Below, in pieces: positions 22,650-33,825 of a DNA stretch of 64,000 nucleotides; positions within the stretch are counted from its first letter, which is position 1, and each line of letters begins with the position of its first letter. The DNA lies in NCBI RefSeq assembly GCF_000283155.1, contig NW_004454210.1, forward strand, positions 7,306,399 through 7,370,398. Direction: 5' to 3'. The DNA comes from Ceratotherium simum simum. Taxonomy: Eukaryota > Chordata > Mammalia > Perissodactyla > Rhinocerotidae. Below the pieces are notes generated by a model. The model made no database searches. It saw only the letters and a list, made by a program, of their open reading frames with translations, and was not told the origin of the DNA. A program made the translations under genes and the position numbers.

Positions 22650-23790
22650 ACTACATCTTCTGATCTTGGAAATGTGGTCTTACATAGGAGATTTCTTATG
22701 AGGCCCAGCAGCATGCTCCTCTCTCGTCACCCATGCCAAACGCTCCAGGAATGTCCCCTGTGTGGGCTGCATATGCCCTTCTATTGGGGCAGGGCTGCTA
22801 TTGCTGTAGGCGCACAGGTAAACTGGGCTGTCTCCCAGTGCAGCTGGGTTTGTGGTCTGGTGGTGTGGCTGTTGCTAGCTCGCTCTTAGGTGGGGCAGGC
22901 CTCAGGGGTGGGCTGGCTACAGGGCCAGGCAGTGCACAACTTCCCTCAGGCACACTAGTGGGCAGGGGCACTAGTGGGCGGGGGGCTAGTGAGTGGAGCT
23001 AGAGGGTGGAGTAGCCCCCCTCAGTGTGTGACCTGGCTGTGGTGCCTAGGGGTGTGCAACTGCCTCAGGTGTGCTGGTGTGGGGCAGGTCCCTGGCTGCG
23101 CTGGATTGCTGGGGTGCTCTAGTGGGCAGGGCAGCCCGTGCACTAGCAGGCTAGAGGGAGGATTCCAAATGGCACCTGCCAGTGTCTGTGTCAGCACAGC
23201 TGAATTAGGCCACAAAAATTTCTGCTGCCAGTGTCTCAGTCCCGGGGCAGGGGGGCGGGGGACAAGCCACCTCCTGCCTCTCCAGGATGTGCTCTGAGCT
23301 TATTAAGTGAGTCTCTTTTACTAATGGACTATGCACTTTTCTATCTAGTATTTTTGTGCTGGTTTTTGAGTTGAGTGAGTCTGTGCATGGGCCCTTTAAG
23401 AGCAGATTTTTCTTCCCTGAAGTTCTACAGTTTTCCTGGGTGTATTCCCCATTGGTTTTCAAAGCCCAGTGTTTTGGGGTCTTGTCTCTCTTGCGGTGCA
23501 TCTAAGGGCTAGGATGCCTAACGTGGAGCTAAATCTCCCACTCCTCCAGGAAAAGCTCTGTACCTTTGAGATCACTCCTGATCATGAAGCACCTTCACCA
23601 GCAGGGCTGTATCTCTGCCTCTCCACCCCACTGTGTTGTTCCTTCTTGTGGAGGTTCTTTTCATCCAGTTTCCAGATCTCTCTCAGAGGACACTGCTCCA
23701 CGGGTAGTTGTAGGTTTGTTGTGTCCTGGGGAGGAGGCAAGCTCAGGATCTTCCTATGCCGCCATCTTCCAAAAAGGCTCCCCTTAAACA
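22650..23790 (-). promoter_or_regulatory. L1 5'UTR / internal promoter region (fossil)
   Basis: GC-rich 1.1 kb upstream of ORF1 on the minus strand, starting at about 23790 with a gccgccatcttccaaaaagg-type beginning and containing a short-period repeat of cactagtgggc(agg) around 22950-23125. In L1s this region holds a Pol II promoter that drives transcription into ORF1. Whether any activity remains cannot be read from sequence alone. Confidence 0.65.
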
Positions 23791-23933
23791 CTCTGAATTT
23801 GTCCCTTCTCGCCATGTGCTCCTCCCCTGGAGTGCCACTTTACCTCTCTGCTAACAGAGGCCCCTGCTCAAGTCAAACAGGCTTTTAAATCTTAGCTCTT
23901 CCAGCAAATACATGAAGAAGATACAGTCGTACC

Positions 23934-24302
23934 TTAATCGGTTCAGGCTGCTCTAACAGAATACCACAGACTGGGTGGTTTACAAACAGAAATTTATTCC
24001 TCACAGTTCGGCTGGAAGAATGAGATCAGAGCGCCGACAGGGTCAAGTTCTTGTGACAGCCTGCTTCCTAGTTCATAGACGGCCATCTTCTCACTGTGTC
24101 CTCACATGGCAGAAGAATAAAAGATTAGAGAGGTCTCTGATGTGTCTTTTATAAGGGCACTAATCTCTTTCTTGAGGGCTCCACTCTTATGACCTAATCA
24201 TCCCCCAAAGGCCTCACCTGTTAATACCATCACACACACTGGGGGTTAGGATTTCAAAATATAAACTTTGGGGGGACACAAACATTCAGTCCATATAACA
24301 GT
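23934..24302 (-). mobile_element. MLT1-type MaLR LTR, antisense
   Basis: Plus-strand text ctctaacagaataccacaga, gggtggtttacaaacagaaa, actgtgtcctcacatggcag, tataagggcactaatctctt, tatgacctaatcatccccca and acacaaacattcagtccata is the reverse complement of an MLT1-type LTR. About 370 bp, near complete. Confidence 0.88.
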
Positions 24303-24359
24303 ACTATAAAATCACCATTGTGTAACCTTAGTGAATTAAAGTATCCAGGCCTTGAGCAT

Positions 24360-25075
24360 CAGTGGCTGCTACATCACAAAGAGAAAGAGAACCTCATAAT
24401 GGAAGAACACAACACCACTGATGAAGTATTCTTACCAAAAAAGAAAAAAGAAAAACACGTCTGAATTGGGCCAAACCTGTAACTCCATTTCCAATTTACA
24501 GGAAATAAAAGGACACAGGAACATGTCAAACTACATCATGGGGATGATACTAGCAAAATCCAGACTATGGGAAACTCTACAGGTCAAAGAACTTGATTTC
24601 TTCGAAGATTAATTGTAAAGAGAAAAAAGAGATAGAGGGAAAATGTATAGATTTAAACAAGAATTAAAACATATCAACCAATTGCAACTTGTGAACCTTA
24701 TTTGGATCTTCATTCAAATAAATCATTAAAAATGTTATGATATTTATGAGATAATTGGAAAATTAAACACTACCTGAATATTTAATGATATTTTTAAAGT
24801 ATTATTAAATATTTTAGGTATAATGGCATTGTAATTGTTTTTTAAAAGAAAACAGATGTTATCTTATAGAGATTCATACTTAAACATTTATAGATGAAGT
24901 GATACATGGTGGAGAGAGTTTCCTTCAAAGTAATAATGGAGAGAGAAAGTGGATTGGAGTGAGTGGAAGATTAGCAAAACCTTGGTTGAAGGTAAGTGAA
25001 CGTACATGAGGCATTCATTATGCCATTCTGTCTATTTTTATGCACGTTCAAAATTCTCCATAATGAAAAGATAAA
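24360..25075 (+). repeat. Old LINE 3' end (L1M-like), family uncertain
   Basis: Landmarks: gaaactctacaggtcaaaga, aacttgtgaaccttatttgg, ttttaggtataatggcattg, ttcatacttaaacatttata and tcaaaattctccataatgaa. I know this arrangement as the 3' end of an old L1M/L1ME-type element. A 63-residue frame at 24421-24612 is incidental. Confidence 0.6.
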
Positions 25076-25079
25076 AATA

Positions 25080-25225
25080 GGCATATACATTGCCACCTCT
25101 GCCACCTACTAGCTGTGTGACATTGCCCAGTCTTTCAACCTCTCTGAGTCTCAGTTTCCTCAGCAAAATGGCCTGCCTGTTAGTATCCCAATGAGGGTTC
25201 CTTGAATTAAGACGGATGAAGCGCA
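25080..25225 (+). repeat. MIR SINE
   Basis: ctctgccacctactagctgtgtgacattgc and ctctgagtctcagtttcctc are the MIR core. Sense orientation. Confidence 0.88.
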
Positions 25226-25260
25226 AAACATTTACCAGGTTAATAAAAAATCTTTATCTT

Positions 25261-25460
25261 GGGGCTGGCCAGGTGGTGTGTGTAAGTTCACGTGCTCCAC
25301 TTCAGTGGCCTGGGGTTTGCAGGTTCAGATCCCGGGTGCAGACCTACACACCGCTCATCAAGCCATGCTGTGGCAGTGTCCCACATACAAAACAGAGGAA
25401 GATTGGCACAGATGTTAGCTCAGGGACAATCTTCCTCAAGCAAAAAGAGGAAGATTGGCA
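25261..25460 (+). mobile_element. ERE SINE, 3' tail lost
   Basis: Starts ggggctggccaggtggtgtg; shows aggttcagatcccgggtgca, agccatgctgtggcagtgtc and ends gaggaagattggcaa without a poly-A. The flanks aaatctttatctt (before) and aaatctctttcat (after) may be a decayed target duplication. Confidence 0.93.
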
Positions 25461-25589
25461 AATCTCTTTCATATCTATATCTTCAGTCCTAATTGCTGAT
25501 TTGCAACACAATGCTCTATTTCCAAAAACTAAGAGATTCTTTCCCAAAGCCAGCAATTTTAAGCAAAAGGAATGTTTGCCTACTCAAAA

Positions 25590-26040
25590 GCCATTTTCAC
25601 TTTCTTCTCTGCTAACAGCCACAATTTTGTTTCCAATGTGTCCTGCCTCCCCATTTCCTTTGCCAGTGATTGGTTCAGGGGTAAGCCTCCAACTCAGTTC
25701 TGGCCACTGAGACATGAGAAGTCTGCTGAGGGTTTCTGGAATAGGATTCTTTGCCCTTTAAAAAAAGGATGCACAAGGAAGAAAGAGTCCTCTTCCACTA
25801 GACATAGTCACCTCTGCATGTGCTGCCTGGAAGTGCAGCAGCCATCTTGTGACCATGAGAGGAAATAGCTTGGGAGGAACACGCTAAGGATGGCAGAGTA
25901 GAAAGGTATAAGGACTCTAAATTCTCAGTGGTATTACTGAGCCACTGAGTTGGCCAGTCCTGGATTTCTTGTTATACATCATGATAAGCACCATCATTGT
26001 TTAAGCCATTTTGAGTAGGGTATTCTATACTTGAACCTGA
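25590..26040 (+). mobile_element. Probable MaLR-type LTR, diverged
   Basis: cagtgattggttcaggggta, ctcagttctggccactgaga, gcagccatcttgtgaccatg and a 3' part ttgtttaagccattttgagt follow the order seen in old MLT-type LTRs. Family uncertain; strongly decayed. Confidence 0.5.
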
Positions 26041-26269
26041 AAGTCTCCTAAGTGAAAAAGACTCACCAGAATCACCTGGGAAAGGAGGGATATCTACACA
26101 TCTCCCACCAACCATCCACCTTCTGCTATTTCTCCATTGAGGGCATACTCTTTCCTTCCCCACCCCTACCCCTACCCTTTTTTCTCATACCCTGCTCATA
26201 CTCTGCCCTTATGAGCATTGAGACAGAAAAAAAGGTGAGAACCATTGCAAACAAGCTGAAGGAGATCAC

Positions 26270-26350
26270 AGAAGTGTTCTATTTATCTTTTTCTCCTCAG
26301 TGCCTATTTCAATGCCTCGTGAAGTTAATAAAGATTTGAATGCAAGCAAG
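26270..26350 (+). repeat. Short L2/MIR-like 3' end
   Basis: ctcctcagtgcctatttcaatgcctcgtgaagttaataaagatttgaatg parallels the L2 3' end. Weak call. Confidence 0.4.
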
Positions 26351-26389
26351 GAAAAAAATGAATCCATAAGTGAACGCCCTTCTACCTCT

Positions 26390-27080
26390 TAAAACTTAAC
26401 GGTTCCAAAGTCAGACTCAACCTTCCCCCAACACTTTGCAAGTAACCCATTTATGCATCATCTCTTGCCTGAACTATAATGGCCTCTTATTGGCCTCCCT
26501 GTCTCCAGCCTCTCCTCACTGCAGTTCGCCCTCTCCAGTGTTACCAGAGTTGTTTCCTAAAAGAGATCATTCACTGTCTTCCTTGAAGATCTTTAATAAC
26601 TCATAATCAGCAACAAGTTCAAGTCCAAATTCCTTTCATGGAATAAGGTCTTTCTTTATTTGACCACAGCCTAATTTTGCTGCTAAATCTCCCAATTCTT
26701 TCCTCTCTTCTCTCTCTCCAATCAACTCTAAGTTCCAGCCATACAAGTCCCTGGTAGTGTCCTGCACATCAGTTTCATTCACGCTTCTTACATTGTGTTT
26801 TTTCTTTCCACCCCATCTATTTAGCCTAACAAACTCCTGATCATCCTTCATGACCTAGCTCAGATGTCAACTTGTCTCCACTTCTCCAGGCAGAGTTGGT
26901 CACGCTTCCTTGGTTTTCCCATAGTCCTTTGACCATACCTCTGCAATAGCACCTGTCACATCAAATTATAATTATTCGTTTAAATGGACATCTCTCCTAC
27001 TAAACTAAAGAGTATTCCAGAGACAGAGCCACATCCCTACTCCATACAGTATCTGTTACTGGATAAAGGTTTTGAATGAT
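26390..27080 (+). repeat. L2 LINE fragment
   Basis: Typical L2 3' sequence: ctctcctcactgcagttcgc, ctttaataactcataatcag, ttcaagtccaaattcctttc, tcatgacctagctcagatgt, cttctccaggcagagttggt and tacagtatctgttactgga. No frame. Confidence 0.85.
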
Positions 27081-27199
27081 GGAAAAGAGAAAGGAAGATA
27101 TTGGCATTTTTTCAGTTGCTAAGTCTAGAAACCTGGAAGTTATGAATTCCCAGAACAGAAAGGAATGTTACAGGTCATCATGAAAAACCTTTACTTTAA

Positions 27200-28195
27200 A
27201 AGATAGTAAATTGACTCTTCTTTCATCCCATTTACACAATTTTTCACCAAATCCTCCTTCAAAATGTCTACCAGATTTCCCCCTGCCTCTCCATCCCCAC
27301 TGACCCACACCCAGTCCGTGCTTACTTACTCACACTGGGATTGCTGAAAGGGCCCTCAAAGAGGGTCTCCTTTTCTCTCTCCCATCTAAGCCATCTTGTA
27401 TACAACTAACAGAAGAAACTTTCTAAACTAGTTCTTTCAACACGTCACTGCAACCACACCAAAGAAGTCCCTACAATTTCCTAATGGCTTCATTTTTTCA
27501 AGCCAAGCATCCCCCCCACCACTCCACTCCACTAGCCTGGCTTTCTAGAGCTCAGTCATCTGGGCCATCCTCTTAGCCCAAGTCATCCCCACACTCCCAA
27601 ACACACACACACCATGTCCCAGGTGTCTCAAAGTGCCAGAAAACATGTCAGTGCACACTCCTGCCTCCAGCCTTCGGCGTGGGCCCCAAAACCCTACCTG
27701 GATGTCCTCCTGCTGATCTCTGCTCATTAAAAACCTAGTCCTTCTTCAAGGTCCCCCATTACACCTTCCCTCCTTCCCTGCCACAGATCAGACTTATCTT
27801 GCCTTTCTCTGAAATCCCATGGCCCTAACATTCACTGTTCTGTCTCCCACTTAGAACAGAAGTAACCTGCATGCCCCATGAGTTGGCCTCCCCCCTTCTT
27901 TGCCTGTCACCACCCTACTCTTCCTTTAAGACTCAATACAAAGACCACCTGACTGTGAACTAAAGAAACTAACAATTCGGTGCCTGTGAACTCCCATAGA
28001 ACTTTGTTGGCATCTTTCTTAAAGCATTTATCACATTTTTTCTACTGATGGAACTGTTTGCCACTGTGTTTTATTTTTCTTAATAGAGGACAAACTCCTT
28101 GAGGGATCTAGTCCTCCTCATCTCCGTATCACGTCATCCCAGGTGTCCTCAGCACCCAGCGGAGTACTTTGTATAGAATAAGTCCTTATTGTAAA
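27200..28195 (+). repeat. L2 LINE fragment
   Basis: A second long L2 tract: tctcccatctaagccatctt, gtcactgcaaccacacc, cttcttcaaggtcccccatt, ttcactgttctgtctcccac, gacaaactccttgagggatc and a 3' end ctcagcacccagcggagtac. It may be the same element as the one before, split by about 120 bases. Dead. Confidence 0.82.
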
Positions 28196-30299
28196 ATTCT
28201 TTATTTGCACATCTCTGTCTTTCTGTGGTTCCTAGCATGCTAAAGGCAGAGGTTGAGACAAACACAATTATAGTGTGCGTTTAGAGTGTGGGGGAGGAGA
28301 GGAAGAAATTCCAGCATATTTTTGTGTGCAGGCACATGTGAATCTGTCTCCCATGTTGATATCCAGGTGCCATCTTGTTCAAGGGTAGCCTTGAAGGGGA
28401 AAAGCTTACAAAAGATAAGGCAGAGAGGTAAGTCCATTCCCACAAGGTCAGTCTTGGTGACCCCTAGGGAGATTACTAACAGCCTGACCTGGTTTTAATG
28501 TTGAAAGCCCTGCACTCTAGGAAACCCTGAGATCCCGGAAGAACCTAGATGGTTGATCACCCTATCCCCAGGCCCAATTTTAGCACCCGAGGCCACATCC
28601 TTGTCTCCTTTTTCCTGACTCCTTAAGCCACTGTTCATTCACCAGCATAGACATGGGGTAAGCACACCAATTTATCATAGCCTAGGCCACACCAAACTTT
28701 GATAATTCTCTAAACTTCTCAACACCAAATTAAGCCCTGCCTTGCAAAGTGGGTGTTTTAGATCTCAGTAGAAATTATTTCAGCAGATCAGAAATATTTT
28801 TGATATTTGATGTGCTACAGCAAAACATAAGGCAGGCACACTGAGATTATGTCAATTCCCTGAAAATGTCATTGAATGGCAACCCATTTTCTCAATTCAC
28901 CCTCAAATCACATACAAACACAGTTGAGGTAAAGAACCTTCTAGAACAATATCAATATGTCATATTTGGCTTTGAGAGCCCATTTTACTCATAAAATGTC
29001 TAAACTCCTTCCATCTTCACAAGTCTGTCTTATTTTGATGATTTCAGAAACCATATTCTGAACCGTGGTGTTTCCAAGTCAAATTTTTATACAGACAAAT
29101 TAATCTAAAATTGTTTAAAAACAGCTGAGCTTTATTTAGGGCTTCAAGCCTCCATGATGATTCTTTGGGTGTCCTTGTCGTTGGTCTGGTGTTTACAACA
29201 GAATCTTCGGTGTGGGAATACGTTCTCCTGCATTTCCATTAGTTCCCACAAGGGAATGACAAAGCCCTTTCAACACTTCTTAAAGCTCTCCATTTAGTCT
29301 TCTACCATGTCTAATACCACAGAGCCAACATCTGAAATGAACTGGTGTGATACCTGAGGACCTATAAAACATACTTAATTTGGTAAAACATTCAGTTAAT
29401 ATTCTGGGAGTTTCTACATGCTTTGCAGCATGCAAATTGTTCTAAGTGGACTCAAGTAACTGAATTTTTTGCTGGATTAACTGGAGGTTCAGACACCTTC
29501 TAAATCCACCATTGCAAGACTCAAAATATGTAACTAACACCATCCATAAAGTTGGTAGAATCAATTATTTTTTAACAGGAAGAAAACCTTAAGTTGTCCC
29601 TTCACATTGGCTGTGACATCAGTCGAACATGCTACATAACTTCTCATAGCAATATGATTTGATATGAGAACATCTGTAACCGTCTGGAACATATTTTTCC
29701 CAGGACTTTACTTCAAGCTCCCTATAGATACCACATGTTCTCCACAGAATCTGTGACATGTCTTAGGATTCTTGAATAAACATCAGTTGTGCCTCTGTCT
29801 CGAATAGTGTCAATCTGAATTGAAAACCTGCCAGCCTTTTAACATCACCACCAGCAGCCTTCTTAATTAATCTGCTGATACTGTGAATAGACTTATATTA
29901 AAACCAAAGTTGTATAAGCCAATCTTCCACTTATTTTAGAAACTCACATTAGTTTCTAAAAGATTCAAGATGTGTGTGAGCAAGCAACAATCTGAGAAAT
30001 ACACACGCAGAGCCCTATCTCCCTGCTTACGTTTGCTAGAGTGTTATTTGTCCCACGACAACTGACAGGGTCTTTTACCAATGGCCTTAAGTCCATTAAT
30101 CATGCAAAATAAAAATATTTCAGCACAACTTGTTCTATCTTCATGTGCTTTTGATTATAAAATGGAAGACTGGTGGTATGATTAATAGTACTTATTAAAT
30201 GGGAAGTCTTCATCTCCTATACCAGTCTCTCTGACATAAATGTTCTGCCAATTACATCTGAAGATTACAAAAAAGAACATAATTAATTTTAATGAAATT
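28196..30299. other. Repeat-poor 2.1 kb stretch
   Basis: No standard repeat recognised. On the minus strand between about 29360 and 29142 there is a fairly open coding-like frame ended by a stop and followed at once by an aataaa; see findings. Nothing else is visible. Confidence 0.45.
29131..29370 (-). other. Possible decayed coding remnant of unknown origin
   Basis: On the minus strand the translation runs FIGPQVSHQFISDVGSVVLD, then MVED, a stop, MESFKKC, a stop, and a long open part ending QTNDKDTQRIIMEA before a stop; an aataaa lies 12 bases beyond (29136-29131). That looks like the end of an old processed pseudogene, but I do not recognise the protein and no poly-A follows. It could be chance. 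Confidence 0.2.
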
Positions 30300-30670
30300 A
30301 TCTCAGATATGCACAAAGATGTATGCACAAGGATATTCTCCTCATAGTTGTTTAGTGATTCTAAAGATCTGGAAAGACTTGCACTATAGGGAATAGTTAA
30401 ATGATTTATAGTATAGCCCTACAAAGAAATGCTGTATTGTTATTAAAATTAATGTGGTAAAAGTATTTTTATTTACATGGAAAGACTGTAAAGTGGATAA
30501 AAAAGAAATTTAAAAGATCGTATTACAGTGTAATAGATTTTTGTTTATACATTTTTTCATTATATATGTCTATATTGCATGGAAATAAGTCTGAAAAGAT
30601 ACACACCAAATAGTAAGAGTGGTTATCTCTAGATGGTGGAATTATGGGTAAATTTTATTTTCTAGCTCTT
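30300..30670 (+). repeat. L1ME-type 3' end
   Basis: agatatgcacaaagatgtat, gggaatagttaaatgattta, ttacatggaaagactgtaaa, taagtctgaaaagatacaca and gtggttatctctagatggtg follow the L1ME 3'UTR order. Sense orientation. Confidence 0.78.
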
Positions 30671-30804
30671 CTCTATACCACCACCACTAAGCTGTGACCT
30701 ATCAGTGCCCAGGACAGAAAGAGGCAGAGCCTGAGGTGTGAGCAAAGTGCAGAGGGAGCTCACAGGTTAACTGACTCCCAGAGGCAGAAGGCTCTGGAGT
30801 GAGA

Positions 30805-30880
30805 CCTGAGAATTTCTAACTAGCTTCCAGGTAATGCTGAGGCTGCTGGTCCAGGAACTACACATTGAGCATCACTGCCC
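30805..30880. mobile_element. MER5-type half element
   Basis: tgagaatttctaactagctt...gctgaggctgctggtccagg...catcactgccctag corresponds to one end of a MER5/hAT element. The other half is missing. Confidence 0.6.
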
Positions 30881-30889
30881 TAGGGTTTT

Positions 30890-31078
30890 CCTTGACCTTA
30901 GCCATTATTAACCATTTCCCTCCCACCTACACTGTCTTCTATTGGTAATTATTAGTGTGTGGGTGATTCTTCCACTAGAGTACAGGCTCAGGGATGTCTG
31001 TGGCTCCTGGCCCAAGCCTAGGGGCTTCCAAACAGCAAGTATTCAGTGCATGTTTGCTGAAGAACTCAATGACAAGAC
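30890..31078 (+). repeat. L2 3' end
   Basis: ttccactagagtacaggctc and caagtattcagtgcatgtttgctga are a decayed L2 3' terminus. Confidence 0.65.
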
Positions 31079-31159
31079 TTTAAGGCACGGCAGGAGGGTA
31101 CTAAGCAAGATCTGTGGCATTCACTACGTCTCATATGGTACCATGACATTGTAAACCAC

Positions 31160-31285
31160 TCCACCCACGTGTGGGTCAGAATCTCTTGGGGTGGGCCTAG
31201 GAAGGTGCACATTTACTAGTTCTCCAGGTAGTAAATCTCCACATTTACTATTTCTCTGCTCATTAAAGTTTGAGAACCTACCCAG
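31160..31285. mobile_element. MER5-type fragment
   Basis: gggtcagaatctcttggggtgggcctagga, cacatttactagttctccag and aaagtttgagaacctaccc match MER5 sub-parts. Diverged. Confidence 0.5.
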
Positions 31286-31496
31286 GGAATCAGAAGAAAG
31301 GGAGGATTCTGTGGCTTGGTCAGAGAAGACTTTGCATGGAGACAATGAAAGTCCCTGAGAAAATGTGAGAATATTTTCAAGGAACTTTATCACACTTGAA
31401 CCCATTAACACTCAAGTATGAATTAGTGCCTCCAATTAGCACAGAGAAGAGAGAAGCATCACAAGTTTAGTATGATTCGATAAAAGAAACTTTTTA

Positions 31497-31595
31497 CATT
31501 ACACAATGTATGTAAATCAAACCATCATGCTGTATGCCTTAAACTTACACAGTGACGTAAGTCAATTATTTTTCAATAAAACTGGAAAAAAAAGA
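31497..31595 (+). mobile_element. Very short 5'-truncated L1 3' end with 15-bp duplication
   Basis: The ~99-bp insert contains only the L1 3' terminus (ccttaaacttacacagtgac, caattatttttcaataaaac) and an A-rich tail. It is flanked by a perfect 15-bp target duplication aaaagaaacttttta at 31482-31496 and 31596-31610. An extremely truncated target-primed insertion. Confidence 0.88.
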
Positions 31596-31610
31596 AAAAG
31601 AAACTTTTTA

Positions 31611-32269
31611 AAGGTCCAGAGAAGAGCTGAGAATCAACTTAAGGAATGGATGCTCTTTTCCAAGGGAGTTGGGGAAGAAGTACATCACATTCTGCTCCCG
31701 GGCCCTCTTGCTTTCAGGTAGTACAACCCCCATATAAAGAGATTTTTAAAAGAAAAGAAGAAAAAAAAAAAAAAACTGTTCCTACTCCCCAAAAGACTTT
31801 TAAGCAAGCTCTACTTTAGAGGCCAAGAGGGAGCTGGACTTGGAACATTTGGTGGCTCGTCCCTTCTCACGTGCTACTGTTCCCAGCTGTATCTGCCAAG
31901 ACCTAGAGTGTCGGGGTCTTATAAAAGGCATTTTGAGAGGCCACAACACTCCCTCCTCTTACCCCAACATGAGGCCCTCAATTAAGCCAGAACTAATTCT
32001 TATGACAAGCTACAAACCACAGGCAAAAATAATGAAAACACTGACACCACTCACACTGGGGGAGGACTTCAGGGAGCTCCCATGACAAAGCCCCTGTTAT
32101 TCACCCAACTCTCCTGATGGTTCCCAGTACTGGGCATAGGAGCCTCCCTAAGCCCTGCAGAATAAGGCAGAAAGCACATTTCCACGGCGGCACTGGTTCA
32201 AGCTTTCCAGCAGATGGTTCTGCCTATTTGACCAACTTTTTTATAGAATTTTTTTTCTTTAAATCATGA
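31611..32269. other. Unassigned 0.66 kb
   Basis: Contains an A-rich run at 31749-31775 and a phrase tttggtggctcgt at 31848-31860. No gene or repeat called. Confidence 0.4.
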
Positions 32270-32390
32270 TGAGGAAGAAGGAAGAACATTAGACTCAGAG
32301 TCAAAAGTCCTGGGTTCTATATCCCAGTTTATCAAAAACAGGATGGCCTGGAATAGATTAGTTCATTTCTCTGAGTCCCAGACTGTGTAC
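32270..32390 (+). repeat. MIR SINE
   Basis: gaacattagactcagagtca, aagtcctgggttctatatcc and catttctctgagtcccagac match the MIR 5' and core region. Confidence 0.7.
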
Positions 32391-33249
32391 ATGTTTGTGT
32401 GCTTGTGTGTGTGTTTCTGTATATATATATATACCTACACATAATAGTAAACTGGTAGCTTCAAAACGGAGATTTGAACACATCTAGTGCAGGAGTGACA
32501 CCCGTCCCTCTAGTCATTTATTTGCAGGCATTGGTAGGTGTTTCTTTGCTAGAAAAGGAGGAGTTCAGGAATATGGCTCTGATAGAAAGAATAAAGACAG
32601 GGGAAGGTGATGTTTCTACATCAGTCCCTCCACTCTCAATGGGAACAACCTTGTTGGCTTGGATATAATAGGGAGTGATTTGCCAGCACAATGAGGCCCC
32701 AGTGGAAGAATATGTGAGCCTGGCTCCTGAGCCAGATTGAGACATTCTCAGCAGACTCCAGAAACAACAGATGAATCCTTAAGAGAGCTCCGAGGTCCCA
32801 CAGTTATGCCAAGGAAGGACTAAGCATCTTCAGAGTTGGGTGATTACACTTAATGAGATTTCCCTCCTACTTGCTGGTAGGCAAGGCCTGGGGACATGCA
32901 ATGGGAATAAGAACTCTCCTGCCAACACCAAAGGGCCAATATCAGGCTCAAAGGAGGTAGTGTATGGGAAAGTAAACTGTAAACTACAAAAGAGATCTAG
33001 AGATATAAGGAATTTCCTGCTTCTTTTGTTTTCTCAAGATGAAGTCAACAGCCAAGAGATCTGGAGAGCTCAGATCCCAACAGCAGATTGAGCCCTCCGA
33101 GGGCCCAGTGTGGCTGCGTCTAAAAGCATCTTTAGGAACATGGGTAAAAGTTCTCTTACTTTCCAAAGAGTCCTCAAATTGTTTCTAAGGTGCTGACTTG
33201 ACCCTCTGCAAATTGTGAATTCAGCCAATCTATCTTTGATACCAGATCT
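32391..33249. other. Unassigned, with a short tg/ta tract
   Basis: A tgtgtg...tatatata tract at 32395-32433; the rest is unassigned. Short frames have no motif. Confidence 0.4.
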
Positions 33250-33500
33250 CTCTTTCCAGCTCTAGTCTCTTCTATCTACATACAGGACAGGACCACCTGA
33301 ACACAGAAACACCTTCAAATCAACATGTTCAAAATTAAACTCATCCCCCTTTATCCATAAATTTTAATTACCATTAAATATACACATCTGTACTTCCCCC
33401 AGACTCTAAGCTTCTTGAGGACAGTGACAAGATTCTTATATGTCTTTGCATCCCCAATGGAAAGACAGTAGATTCTCAATAGTGGTTGGTCGCATTGAAA
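33250..33500 (+). repeat. L2 LINE fragment
   Basis: ctctagtctcttctatctac, aaaattaaactcatccccct and the end cagactctaagcttcttgagg...agtagattctcaatag are an L2 3' terminus. Confidence 0.7.
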
Positions 33501-33728
33501 TAAAGTGTTCAGTACTAGCTAGGATAATGCTAGCTGCTATAAAAATGCCAAAATCACACGGACTTAGTACAATATCATTTTACTTTGTGTGCACTAAGGA
33601 CCCCAATATGGAGGTTCCTGACTAGTGAGCAGCCTTCTGCATGCTTATTTGGGATCCAGGATAATTCCATTTTGTAGCTCTGCCCACCTGTTGGGTCTTG
33701 GAGTCTTCTGCATTTAGTCCACAGATGG

Positions 33729-33729
<1 letters not shown>

Positions 33730-33790
<61 letters not shown>

Positions 33791-33825
33791 AAGAAAGAGA
33801 GAGAGAGACAGAGACAGAGAGACAG
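33730..33825. repeat. (GT)n(GA)n compound microsatellite
   Basis: About 20 gt units (33731-33770), then about 10 ga units and a degenerate gaaa/gaca purine tract up to 33825. Confidence 0.97.

Larger units (their letters stand above)
16086..23790 (-). mobile_element. Near full-length L1, antisense, three ERE insertions and a gap
   Basis: Read on the minus strand this is a complete L1 layout: GC-rich 5'UTR (22.65-23.79 kb), ORF1 with a coiled-coil region (about 22.03-22.59 kb and into the gap), ORF2 (about 20.43-17.2 kb), and a 3'UTR ending in a T-rich tract (A tail on the minus strand) at 16088-16112. All frames carry stops and shifts, so the copy is inactive. EREs interrupt it at 16831, 20794 and 21814. 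Sequence style matches L1MA-type elements of Laurasiatheria; the subfamily is uncertain. The total is about 7.7 kb including insertions and 952 N. No convincing target duplication found. Confidence 0.9.

Noticed and set aside
31848..31860. Phrase tttggtggctcgt resembling a retroviral primer-binding region
   Set aside because: Only 13 bases, with no LTR end on its left and no gag-like sequence on its right.
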